From Elephas maximus indicus (Eukaryota; Chordata; Mammalia; Proboscidea; Elephantidae): a stretch of DNA of 64,000 nt. The stretch is taken from the NCBI RefSeq assembly GCF_024166365.1, contig NC_064821.1:106808349-106872348 (forward strand), given 5' to 3'. Within the stretch, counting starts at the first letter, position 1; each line of letters starts with the position of its first letter. Under the pieces are notes generated by a model, which searched no databases, had not been told where the DNA came from, and saw only the letters and a list, made by a program, of their open reading frames with translations. Positions 53,233 to 63,906 of the stretch are shown in pieces. The position numbers and the translations under genes are program-made.

Positions 53233-56200
53233 GGTGCCATCAAGTCGGTTCCAACTCATAGCGACCCTATGCACAACAGAACGAAACACTGCCCAGTCCT
53301 GCACCATCCTTACAATCATTGTTATGCTTGAGCTCATTGTTGCAGCCACTGTGTCGATCCACCTCGTTGAGGGTCTTCCTCTTTTCCGCTGACCCTGTAC
53401 TCTGCCAAGCATGATGTCCTTCTCCAGGGACTGATCCCTCCTGACAACATGTCCAAAGTATTTAAGACGCAGTCTCGCCATCCTTGCCTCTAAGGAGCAT
53501 TCTGGCCGCCCTTCTTCCAAGACAGATTTGTTCGTTCTTTTGGCAGTCCATGGTATATTCAACATTCTTCACCAACACCACAATTCAAAAGCGTCAACTC
53601 TTCTTTGGTCTTCCTTATTCATTGTCCAGCTTTCACATGCATAGGATGTGATTGAAAATACCATGGCTTGGGTCAGGCGTACCTTAGTCTTCAGGGTGAC
53701 ATCTTTGCTCTTCAACACGTTGAAGAGGTCCTTTGCAGCAGATGTGCCCAATGCAATGCATCTTTTGATTTCTTGACTTCTGCTTCCATGGCTGTTGATT
53801 GTGGATCCAAGTAAAACGAAATCCTTGACAATTTCAATCTTTTCTCCGTTTATCATGATGTTGCTCATTGGTCCAGTTGTGAGGATTTTTGTTTTCTTTA
53901 TGTCGAGGTGCAATCCGTACTGAAGGCTGTGGTCTTTGATCTTCAGGTCCTCTTCACTTTCAGCAAGCAAGGTTGTGTCATCTGCATAATGCAGGTTGTT
54001 AATGAGTCTTTCTCCAATCCTGATGCCCCGTTCTTCTTCATATAGTTCAGCTTCTCGTATTACTTGTTCAGCATACAGATTACGTAGGTATGGTGAAAGA
54101 ATACAACCCTGATGCACACCTTTCCTGACTTTAAACCAATCAGTATCCCCTTGTTCTGTCCGAACGACTGCCTCTTGATCTATGCAAAGGTTCCTCATGA
54201 GCACAATTAAGTGTTCTGGAATTCCCATTCTTCGCAGTGTTATCCATAGTTTGTTATGATCCACACACTCGAATGCCTTTGCATAGTCAATAAAACACAG
54301 GTAAACATCCTTCTGGTGTTCTCTGCTTTCAGCCAGGATCCATCTGACATCAGCAATGATATCCCTGATTCCACGTCCTCTTCTGAAACTGGCCTGAATT
54401 TCTGGCAGTTCTCTGTTGATATACTGCTGCAGCTGTTTTTGAATGATCTTCAGCAAAATTTTGCTTGTATGTGATATTAATGATATTGTTCTATAATTTC
54501 CACATTCGGTTGGATCACCTTTCTTGGGGATAGGCATAAATATGGATCTCTTCCAATCAGTTGGCCAGGAACGTATCTTCCATATTTCTTCGCATAGACA
54601 AGTGAGCACCTCCAGCACTGCATCTGTTTGTTGAAACATCTCAGTTGATATTCCATCAATTCCTGGAGCCTTGTTTTTCGCCAGTGCCTTCAGAACAGCT
54701 TGGACTTCTTCCTTCAGTACCATCGGTTCCTGATCATATCCCACCTCTTGAAATGGTTGAATATCGACTAATTCTTTTTGGTATAATGACTCTGTGTATT
54801 CCTTCCATTTTCTTTTGATGCTTCCTGCATTGTTTAATATTTTCCCCATGGAATCCTTCACTATTGCAACATGAGGCTTGAATTTTTTCTTCGGTTCTTT
54901 CAGCTTGAGAAACACCGAGTGTGTTCGTCCCTTTTGGTTTTCCATCTCCAGCTGTTTGCACATGTCATTATGATACTTTACTTTGTCTTCTCGAGAGGCC
55001 CTTTGAAATCTTCTCTTCAGTTCTTTTACTTCATCAATTCTTCCTTTTGCTTTAGCTGCTTGACGCTCAAAAGCAAGTTTCAGAGTCTCCTCTGACATCC
55101 ATCTTGGTCTTTTCTTTCTTTCCTGTCTTTTCAGTGACCTCTTGCTTTCTTCATGGATGATGTCCTTGATGTCATTCCACAACTTGTCTGGTCTTCGGTC
55201 ATCAGTGTTCAATGCATCAAATCTGTTCTTCAGATGGTCTCTAAATTCAGGTGGGATATACTCAAGGTCATATTTTGTTCTTGTGGACTTGCTCTGATTT
55301 TCTTCAGTTTCAGCTTGAACTTGCATATGAGCAATTGATGGTCTGTTCCACAGTCGGTCCCTGGCCTTGTTTTGACTGATGATATTGAGCTTTTCCATCG
55401 TCTCTTTCCACAGATGTAGTCAATTTGATTTCTGTGTGTTCCGTCTGGCGAGGTCCATGTGTACAGTCGCTGTTTATGTTGGTGAAAGAAGGTATTTGCA
55501 ATGAAGAAGTCGTTGGTCTTGCAAAATTCTATTATTCGATCTCCGACATCGTTTCTATCACCAAGGCCATATTTTCCAACTACGGATCCTTCTTTGTTTC
55601 CAACTTTCACATTCCAATCACCAGTAATTATCAATGCATCTTGATTGTATGTTCAATAAATTTCAGACTGCAGCAGCTGATAAAAATCTTCTATTTCTTC
55701 ATCTTTGGCCCTAGTGGTTGGTGCATAAATTTGAATAATAGTCATATTAACTGGTCTTCCTTGTAGGCGTATGGATATTATCCTATCACTGACAGTGTTG
55801 TACTTCAGGATATATCTTGAAATGTCCTTTTTGATGATGAATGCGACACCATTCCTCTTCGAGTTGTCCTTTCCAGCATAGTAGACTATATGATTATCCG
55901 ATTCAAAATGGCCAATACCAGTCCATTTCAGTTCACTAATGCCTAGGATATTGATGTTTATGCATTCCATTTCATTTTTGACAATTTCCAATTTTCCTAG
56001 ATTCATACTTCATACACTCCAGGTCCCAATTATTAACGGATGTTTGCAGCTGTTTCTTCTCATTTTGAGTCATGCCACATCAGCAAATGAAGGTCCTGAA
56101 AGCTTTACTCCATCCATGTCATTAAGATCGACTCTACTTTGAGCAGGCAGCTCTTCCCCAGTCATTTTTTGAGTGCCTTCCAACCTGGAGGGCTCCTCTT

Positions 56201-56255
56201 CCAGCACTATATCAGACAATTTTCCGCTGCTATTCATAAGGTTTTCACTGGCCAA
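53230..56255 (-). pseudogene. RTE copy C endonuclease/RT, nearly intact
   Basis: About 1,000 codons. The N-terminal section (56255-56070) begins near MASENLMNSSGK. AP endonuclease (56006-about 55280): LGISELKWTG and GDWNVKVGN. Linker and RT (from 55398, 609 codons open): GCILSPYLRNLYA, FIDYAKAFECVDHNK and LHYADDTTLLAES with an intact YADD box. C-terminus (53565-53230): RTNKSVLEE, FGHVVRRDQSLEKD. Defects I can see: four in-frame TGAs (about 56077, 56011, 55651, 53567) and one 1-nt deletion near 55278. Copy B has CGA at the 55651 and 53567 sites. It cannot make full-length protein as it stands. Confidence 0.94.
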
Positions 56256-56495
56256 GGCTTTTCAGAAGTAGACTGCCCGGTCCTTCTTCCTCGTCTGTCT
56301 TAGTCTGGAGGCTCAGCTGAAACCTGTCCTCCATGGGTGACCCTGCTGGTATCTGCATATCGGTGGCATAGCTTCCAGCATCACAGCAAAACACAAGCCC
56401 CCCCAGTATGACAAACTGACAGACACGTGGGGGGAAAACCTGAAAGGAATACCTGTCAGATATTTTTACAGGCCCTATGGAAAAGCCCAGTGTGG

Positions 56496-56850
56496 AAGCT
56501 TTCTCTTGACCCAGGACAGGAACCACTCCCGAAGCCAACTCTTCAGACATGGATTGCACTGGAGAATGGGTTGGAGAGGGATGCTGGTGAGGAGTGAGCT
56601 TCTTGGATCAGGTGGACACTTGAGACTATGTTGGCATCTTCTGCCTGGAGGGGAGATGACAGGGTGGAGGGGGTTAGAAGCTGGCGAAATGGACACGAAA
56701 AGAGAGAGCGGAGGGAACTAGTGGGCCATCTCATTAGGGGGAGAGTAATCGGGAGTGTGTAGCAAGGTGTATACGGGTGTTTGTGTGAGAGACTGACTTG
56801 ATTTGTAATCTTTCACTTAAAGCACAATAAAAATTATTAAAAAAAAAAGA
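56496..56850 (+). mobile_element. L1 3' terminal fragment
   Basis: It aligns in order with 61757-62095: 'cccaggacaggaaccactcc', 'ggtggacacttgagactatg', 'tcattagggggagagtaatc', 'tttcacttaaagcacaataa' and A10. About 355 bp, heavily 5'-truncated. Confidence 0.88.
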
Positions 56851-57499
56851 CTCTAAATTTAAACAACAAATAAGTAAAACCATATATACACAAAGCAGAA
56901 CATGAAATTACTCATTTTAGGAAACCAAAAACTAACCTTTCCACATGAGGTTAGTCTGGGACTCAGGTAAGTAAGGCAGGCCACTCTAACTTCTTAAAGG
57001 AAACCCTTGACATTGTTTACATAGAAAAAAATAAATAGCTAGTAGGAGGTGTTACGAAAAGAGCACAGGGACAGGCATCAATAACTTCTACAAAATGAGG
57101 AAGAAAGCCAACTTAGAAGTTTCTTCCAGGTCATGAGTATTGCTAGTCCAAACTCAGAATCAAAATAGTAAACATTGCATCCACGGAAGTTTTATAAAAC
57201 AAACTTCGTTGATGCCAGGGAATCCCCTCTAAATTGTTCTTGACAAACGGGCCTCCAGCCTCTACTTAAGTTCTAGTGGTGGGGAGAGAACCTATTCTAT
57301 TTTACGGGACTTTTAGTGGTAATTTTAAGCTTTAGTTTTCTCATTCTTAAAATGAAAATATTAACACCTTCCTCACATGGTGTTGTACAGATTACATAAG
57401 ATAGTTATTTGTTATACTTAGCACAGTGTATGGCACATAAACAAAAAAAAAAACTAAAACCCCTGCTGTTATGTCAATTCCATATAGTATGCCTTAAAA
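56851..57499. other. Mostly unassigned stretch
   Basis: At 57446-57490 there is a possible SINE-tail scrap (aaaacccctgctgttatgtc). The rest is unassigned. Confidence 0.4.
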
Positions 57500-57900
57500 A
57501 AATGGCAAGAGCTTTTAAGGCTTTTTACATTTCTCAATTCATGTAGTGCTTACAACACTCCTATGAAGTCAGTAGTATCATTTATCATCATTTAATACAT
57601 AAGACAACTGAGAATTAAAAAACCCAAAACCAAACCTGTTGCTGCTGAGTCAATTCCAACTCATAGCAATCCTATAGGACAGGAAAGAACTGCCCCAATA
57701 GGGTTTCCAAGGCTATAATCTTTACAGAAGCAGACTGCCACATCTTTCTCGCACAGAGCAGCTGGTGGGTTTGAACCACCAACCTTTTGGTTATCAGCTG
57801 AGTGCTTTAATCACTGCACCACCAGGGCTCCTAGCTCAGGATTAGAGAGAGTAAATAACTAGCTAAACTTACACACAGGTAGCAAGTGATAAACTCAGAG
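57500..57900 (-). mobile_element. MIR SINE split by an AfroSINE
   Basis: The left part reads 'tagtgcttacaacactccta' and 'catttaatacataagacaac'. The right part (57835-57900) reads 'ggattagagagagtaaataa' and 'cacacaggtagcaagtgata'. Confidence 0.75.
57617..57832 (-). mobile_element. AfroSINE, long form
   Basis: Reversed tail 'cctgttgctgctgagtcaat', middle 'aatctttacagaagcagact', reversed head 'cactgcaccaccagggctcc'. It lies inside a MIR. Confidence 0.92.
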
Positions 57901-57994
57901 CTCTTCTTTATGCTGAGCTAAAACTTCTCTCCATCTTCCACCCATTAGTTTAATTTTCCTTTTTCAACCACACTGATAGATCCATCTTTCTCAA

Positions 57995-58495
57995 ATATGA
58001 AAGCCAGTTAGTACAAAAAAGACTGATACTATCAAATGTTGGTGAGTATGTGGAGCAACTGGAGCTCTCATATTTTGCTGATGGGAGTGTCAACTGCAAA
58101 ACCACTTTGGAAAAGTGTTATACGTTTAGCTACAAAAGCTAAACGTATGCTTACCCTATGATATGAAAATTCCACTCCTGCACATATATCCAAGAAAATA
58201 AGTGCACGTGTTTAACAAAAGACATAACACAAATGTTCACAGCAGTTTTAATCATAACAGTCCCCAAATAGAAACAAGCTAAATGTCATACAACAGTATC
58301 ACAGATAAATACTTTTTATGTTCATACAATGGGCTACCCCAAAATAATGTTGGATAAAGAAGCCAAACACACAAGAGAGCATACCATGTATCCATTCATA
58401 TGAAGTTCAAAATCAGGCAAAACTAATATATGGACATTGAATCATGGATGAAAGAATGGTTATCTATATGGGGCGGGGATAGCACTGACTAGGAA
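57995..58495 (+). mobile_element. L1M ORF2-end fragment
   Basis: 'caaatgttggtgagtatgtg', 'ctgatgggagtgtcaactgc', 'tatatccaagaaaataagtg', 'accatgtatccattcatatg': the usual order at the end of old L1 ORF2, without an open frame. Confidence 0.75.
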
Positions 58496-58807
58496 GGTAT
58501 CTTAGTTGTCTAGTGCTGCTATAACAGAAATACCACAAGTGGATGGCTTTAACAAAGATAAATTTATTCTCTCATGGTCTAGGAGGCTAGGAGTCCAAAT
58601 TCAGGTCACCAGCTCTAGGGGAAGGCTTCCTCTGTCAGTTCTGGGGGAAGGTTCTTCTCATCAGTCTTCCCTTGGTCTGGGAGCATTTCAGTGCAGGAAC
58701 TTCAGGTCCAAAGGATGTGCTCTGCTCCTGGCACTGCTTTCTTGGTGGTATGAGGTCCCTGTGTCTCTCTGCTCACTTCTCTTTTATATCTCAAAAGAAA
58801 TTGGCTA

Positions 58808-61089
58808 GCCACCATATCCCTGATACCAAAACCAGGTAAAGACATCACAAAAAAAGAAAATTACAGACCTATATCCCTCAAGAACATAGATGCAAAAATC
58901 CTCAACAAAATTCTAGCCAATAGAATTCAACAACATATAAAAAAAATAATCCACCACGACAAAGTGGGATTTATACCAGGTTGCAAGGCTGGTATAATAT
59001 TAGAAAAACCATCAATGTAATCCACCACATAAATAAAACAAAAGACAAAAACCACATGATCTTATCACTTGATGCAGAAAAGGCATTTGACAAAGTCCAA
59101 CACCCATTTATGATAAAAACTCTTACCAAAATAGGAATTGAAGGAAAACTCCTCAACATAATAAAGGGCATCTATACAAAGGCAACAGCCAACATCACTC
59201 TAAATGGAGAGAGCCTGAAAGCATTTCCCTTGAGAACGGGAACCAGACAAGGATGCCCTTTATCACCGCTCTTATTCAACATTGTGCTAGAGGTCCTAGC
59301 CAGAGCAATTAGGCTAGACAAAGAAATAAAGGGCATCTGGATTGGCAAGGAGGTAGTAAAATTATCTCCATTTGCAGATGACATGATGTTATACACAGAA
59401 AACCCTAAGGAATCCTCCAGAAAACTACTGAAACTAATAGAAGAGTTTGGCAGAGTCTCAGGTTATAAGATAAACGTACAAAAATCACTTGGATTCCTCT
59501 ACATCAACAAAAAGAACATCGAAGAGGAAATCACCAAATCAATACCATTCACAGTAGCCCCCAAGAAGATAAAATACTTAGGAATAAATCTTACCAAAGA
59601 TGTAAAAGACCTATATAAAGAAAACTACAAAGTACTACTACAAGAAACTAAAAAGGACCTACTTAAGTGGAAAAACATAGCTTGCTCGTGGATAGGAAGA
59701 TTTAATATACTAAAAATGTCTATTCTACCAAAAGCCATCTATACATACAACGCACTTCCGATCCAAATTCCAAAGACATTTTTTAATGTGATGGACAAAC
59801 AAATCACCAACTTCATATGGAAGGGAAAGAAGGCTCGGATAAGTAAAGCATTACTGAAAAAGAAGAAGGAAGTGGGAAGCCTCACTGTACCTGATTTTAG
59901 AACCTATTATACAGCCACAGTAGTCAAAACAGCCTGGTACTGGTACAACAACAGGCACATAGACCAATGGAACAGAATTGAGAACCCAGATATAAATCCA
60001 TCCATATATGAGCAGCTGATATTTGACAAAGGCCCAGTGTCAGTTAATTGGGGAAAAGATAGTCTTTTTAACAAACGGTGCTGGCATAACTGGATATCCA
60101 TTTGCAAAGAAATGAAACAGGACCCATACCTCACACCATGCACAAAAACTAACTCCAAGTGGATCAAAGGCCTAAACATAAAGACTAAAACGATAAAGAT
60201 CATGGAAGAAAAAATAGGGACAACGTTAGGAGCCCTAATACAAGGCGTAAACAGAATACAAAACATTACCAAAAATGATGAAGAGAAGAAACCAGATAAC
60301 TGGGAGCTCCTAAAAATCAACACCTATGCTCATCTAAAGACTTCACCAAAAGAGTAAAAAGACCCTATAGACTAGGAAAGAATTTTCAGCTATGACATCT
60401 CTGACCAGCGCCTGATCTCTAAAATCTATATGATTCTGTTAAAACTCAACCACAAAAAGACAAACAACCCAATCAAAAAGTGGACAAAGGATATGAACAT
60501 GCACTTCACTAAAGAAGATATTCAGGCAGCTAACAGATACATGAGAAAATGCTCCCGATCATTAGCCATTAGAGAAATGCAAATTAAAACTACGATGAGA
60601 TTCCATCTCACTCCAACAAGGCTGGTATTAATCTAAAAAACACAAAATAATAAATGTTGGAGAGGCTGCGGAGAGATTGGAACTCTTATACACTGCCGGT
60701 GGGAATGTAAAATGATACAACCACTTTGGAAATCCATCTGGTGTTTTCTTAAAAAGTTAGAGATAGAACTATCATACAACCCAGAAATCCCAATCCTCGG
60801 TATACACCCTAGAGAAATAAGAGCCTTCGCAAGAACAGATATATGCACACCCATGTTTATTGCAGCTCTGTTTACAATAGCAAAAAGCTGGAAGCAACCA
60901 AGGTGTCCATCAACGGATGAATGGGTAAATAAATTGTGGTATATTCACACAATGGAATACTACGCATCGATAAAGAACAGTGACGAATCTGTGAAACATT
61001 TCATAACATGGAGGAACCTGGAAGGCATTATGTTGAGCAAAATTAGTCAGAGGCAAAAGGACAAATATTGTATAAGACCACTATTATAA
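58808..61089 (+). pseudogene. L1 ORF2 (RT, C-terminal part), disrupted
   Basis: RT fingers ([12 protein letters not shown]) in the first 170 bp are followed by a 1-nt loss near 58980. A 458-codon frame (58981-60357) then follows with [30 protein letters not shown] and [13 protein letters not shown], so the FADD box is intact. After a frameshift near 60350 the C-terminal domain continues at 60430-60636 ([12 protein letters not shown]) and 60712-61089 (MFIAALFTIAKSWKQPRCPS). Between them the zinc-knuckle Cys/His residues (CWRGC...HCRWEC) are still readable at about 60655-60710. The endonuclease and ORF1 are absent by truncation. Confidence 0.95.
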
Positions 61090-61143
61090 GATCTTGAGAA
61101 ATAGTATAAACTGAGAAGAACACATACTTTTGTGGTTATGAGC

Positions 61144-61170
61144 GGGGGAGGGAGGGAGGGTGGGAGAGGG
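61144..61170 (+). repeat. G-rich tract, potential G-quadruplex
   Basis: Five or more runs of three or more G separated by single A/T bases (gggggagggagggagggtgg). It lies just after the end of ORF2 in the L1 3' UTR, where mammalian L1s commonly carry such a tract. Confidence 0.85.
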
Positions 61171-62326
61171 TTATTTACTGATTAGTTAGTAGGTAAGAAC
61201 TACTTTAGGTGAAGGGAAAGACAATACTCAATACACGGAAGTTCAGCTCAACTGGACTGGACCAAAAGCAAAGAAGTTTCCGGGATAAACTGAATGCTTC
61301 AAAGGTCAGAGGAGGAAGGGCGGGGGTTTGGGGACTATGGCTTAAGGGGACTTCTAAGTCAATTGGCAAAATAAATTCTATTAAGAAAACATTCTGCATC
61401 CCACTTTGAAGTGTGGCGTCTGGGGTCTTAAATGCTAACAAGTGGCCATCTAAGATGCATCAGTTGGTCTCAACCCACCTGGATCAAAGGAGAATGAAGA
61501 ACACCAAGGTCACACAATAACTATGAGCCCAAGAGACAGAAAGGGCCACAGGAACCAGAGACTTATATCATCCTGAGACCAGAAGAACTAGATGGTGCCC
61601 GGCCACAACCGATGACTGCCCTGACAGGGAGCACAACAGAGAATCCATGAGGGAGCAGGAGATCAGTGGGATGCAGACCCCAAATTCTCATAAAAAGACC
61701 AGACTTAATGGTCTGACTGAGACTAGAGGAATCCCGGCGGTCATGGTCCCCAAACCTTCTGTTGGCCCAGGACAGGAACCATTCCCGAAGACAACTCATC
61801 AGATATGGAAGGGACTGGACAATGGGTAGGAGAGAGATGCTGATGAAGAGTGAGCTACTTGTATCAGGTGGACACTTGAGACTGTGTTGGCATCTCCTGT
61901 CTGGAGGGGAGATGGGAGGGTAGAGAGGGTTAGAAACAGGCAAAATTGTCAAGAAAGGAGGGACTGGAAGGGCTTACTCATTAGGGGGAGAGTAAGTGGG
62001 AGTATGGAGTAAGGTGTACATAAGCTTATGTGTGTAAGACTGACTTGATTTGTAAACGTTCACTTAAAGCTCAATAAAAATTATTAAAAAAAAAAAAAGA
62101 AGAAATTGGCTAAAGACACAATCCAGTCTTGTAGATTGAGTCCTACCTCATTAACATTAACATAACTGCTGCTAATTCCATTTTTTCAACATCACAGAGA
62201 TAGGATTTACAACACATAGGAAAATCACATAAGATGACAAAACAGTGGACAATCACACAATACTGGGAATCATGGCATAATCAAAATGATACACATTTTT
62301 GGGGGGACACAATTCAATTCACGACA

Positions 62327-63213
62327 TGCCACCCTTTGGCCCCCCCAAAATTCATGTCCTTGCCACACATAAAACCTATTCACCCCATCATATTACAGCA
62401 AAAGTCTTAAATCAACTCCAAGTTTAAAATCCAAAACTTCTTCCTCATATGTGAAATCTAGAATATAAGTTATATGCTTCCAAAGTACAATGGTGAAAAC
62501 AGGCACAAGCTAGGCATTCCCATTACAAATAGGAGAAATTGGAGGGAAAGAAGGGATAACAGGCATCAAGCAAGTCAGCAGAACACATTACATTACCACT
62601 CAAGGCTTGAATATAATCCTCAGTTCTCTGAGACCATTCACACAATGGCCCTGCCCTCAAGACTCTGGGTGTTGGCCACACTCTCTGGATTTTGAGTGTA
62701 GGCCCCTCAGCCCTGGGCTTCAACCCCACCTTCCAGGCCCACTGGAATGGCAACTTGGCTCCAGTGGCTTTAGGTGCACCATTCTCCCAGTCCATATGAG
62801 TAGTGACTCCACCCTTAGAAATTCCAGAGGCCATGGCTCCACCCTTTGAGAGCCCAGAGGTCGTGGCCATACCCCTGGGGACTGAGGCAGCTCGGCTTCC
62901 CTTGTTCCTTGTCTCTTCAGCTTCCGCTTCCTGGTTTCTTGGTCTCTTGGCCCCTCAGGCCTCACCACTTGCCTCTGCCCTGCTGGCGTAAGTATTCCAA
63001 AGCCCTGTAGCACCACGGATAAGTGCGTGGAGGCATTCCTCTCTGCCAGTAAACCTCAGCCAGAAGGCACTCAGCTCTCTTACTCCGTGGGTCGGCAAGC
63101 CCGGCTCCGCCAGTAAGTGCCCAGAGGCACCCCACTCTGCCAGGAAGCCTCCTGCGCACAGGCACTCAGCTCTCTTGCTCCGTGTGCCGCCTCCAGCGCT
63201 GTGTCACACTGGT
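62327..63213 (-). mobile_element. MaLR-like internal region
   Basis: Next to the LTR: 'ttcatgtccttgccacacat', 'caaagtacaatggtgaaaac', 'gcattcccattacaaatagg' and 'aagaagggataacaggcatc' on the plus strand, the order of a reversed MaLR internal region. Non-coding. C/T-rich from about 62640. No 5' LTR is seen to the right. Confidence 0.65.
63021..63200. repeat. Two-copy tandem repeat, unit about 92-95 bp
   Basis: 'gtggaggcattcctctctgccag...ggcactcagctctcttactccgtg' is repeated as 'cagaggcaccccactctgccag...ggcactcagctctcttgctccgtg'. It lies in the GC-rich end of the MaLR internal region. Confidence 0.8.
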
Positions 63214-63215
63214 CT

Positions 63216-63292
63216 CCTGGTGCTGGTGGGTTCAAACTGTCAACCTCTCGGTTAGCAGAAGGGCACTTAACCACTGTGCCACCAGGACTCCT
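63216..63292 (-). mobile_element. AfroSINE head fragment
   Basis: 'gtgctggtgggttcaaactg', 'ggttagcagaagggcactta', 'ccactgtgccaccaggactcc': head only; the tail side is lost at the junction with the tandem repeat. Confidence 0.85.
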
Positions 63293-63414
63293 TATACCTT
63301 AGTAGAGCATTTTTAAAAAAGAGTCATTAAGCCCTCGCAAGTTTGTCTTTCCTTCTGGATAAACAACTCCAATGTGGCAGCTCTAAAGAAGTTAATATAT
63401 GGCTAGTTGTACAC

Positions 63415-63629
63415 CTAGAACCAGTACCACTTGCCATTGAGTTGATTCCAACTTATGGCAACCACATGCGTTTCAAAGTAGACCTGCCATCCATAGGATT
63501 CTCACGTCTGTGACATTTCTAAAATAGATCATCAGGCCTTTCTTCTGAAATGCCTCTGGCTGGATTCAAACTGATAACCTTCTGATTAGTACTCAGTGAT
63601 TAACTGTTTGCACCACCCAGGGACTCCTG
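63415..63629 (-). mobile_element. AfroSINE, 'contained in cacccagggactcc' subtype
   Basis: Reversed tail 'cttgccattgagttgattcc', middle 'aatagatcatcaggcctttc', reversed head 'tttgcaccacccagggactc'. A perfect 9-bp TSD, GTTGTACAC, lies at 63406-63414 and 63630-63638. Confidence 0.94.
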
Positions 63630-63659
63630 GTTGTACACGCAGTCAGGATTTAATAGGGG

Positions 63660-63850
63660 AGGCAGTATAGTGTAGTGGTTTGGAAAACAGACTTAGGAGT
63701 CACAGACCTAATTTCAAGCTCTGAGTTCACCAGTTGTTACCTGTGTAAGCTTAGTTGGGTTATTTGATCTCTGTTACCCTCAGACTCATTATGCATAAAA
63801 TGGGGATAAATGATAGTACTGACCTTACAGGAGTGTTAACATAAGAAATG
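63660..63850 (+). mobile_element. MIR SINE
   Basis: 'ggcagtatagtgtagtggtt' (tRNA-like head), 'ttatttgatctctgttaccc', 'ttatgcataaaatggggata' and 'cttacaggagtgttaacata'. A nearly complete MIR. Confidence 0.88.
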
Positions 63851-63906
63851 CAAAAACTAAAACTTAAAAACAACCATCTTTCATCTATTTAATATGTATT
63901 GCCACA

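Larger units (their letters stand above)
53201..56434 (-). mobile_element. RTE-clade LINE copy C, full length
   Basis: A 3,234-bp element in minus orientation. The far 5' end (near 56434) reads, on the minus strand, 'cacgtgtctgtcagtttgtc', matching the start of copy B. The 3' end at left reads as (TGT)n followed by 'taggtgccatcaagtcggtt'. A perfect 16-bp TSD, AAAACCTGAAAGGAAT, lies at 53185-53200 and 56435-56450. Many CpGs survive, so it looks like the youngest of the three RTE copies. Confidence 0.97.
58808..62100 (+). mobile_element. L1 LINE, 5'-truncated, 3.3 kb
   Basis: It starts within ORF2 RT sequence and runs through the 3' UTR to a poly(A) tail at 62086-62098. A perfect 12-bp TSD, AGAAATTGGCTA, lies at 58796-58807 and 62101-62112, inside the MaLR-like LTR. 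The 1.0-kb 3' UTR (from 61092) contains the G-rich block and the standard elephant L1 blocks 'gtggccatctaagatgcatc' and 'gtttgtaaacg'-like ends. Confidence 0.97.
58499..62326 (-). mobile_element. MaLR-like LTR interrupted by L1
   Basis: The left part 58499-58807 and right part 62101-62326 join at the L1 TSD into one LTR of about 520 bp, of the same family as 2103-2626. On the minus strand it starts TGTCGTGAATTGAATTGTG. A purine-rich stretch (plus strand 'tgccaccctttggccccccc', 62327-62346) abuts it and fits a polypurine tract, so this is the 3' LTR of a minus-strand provirus remnant. Confidence 0.88.

Noticed and set aside
54256..55766. Plus-strand frames inside RTE copy C
   Set aside because: They are antisense shadows of the RTE endonuclease/RT frame.
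53230..56255. Host gene of reverse-transcriptase origin (domesticated RTE)
   Set aside because: Intact 5' and 3' ends plus a perfect TSD show an ordinary insertion, and the frame has four stops and a frameshift.
62523..63016. Frames of about 80-115 codons on both strands
   Set aside because: They lie in GC-rich MaLR-like internal sequence; overlapping frames on opposite strands are not evidence of a gene.
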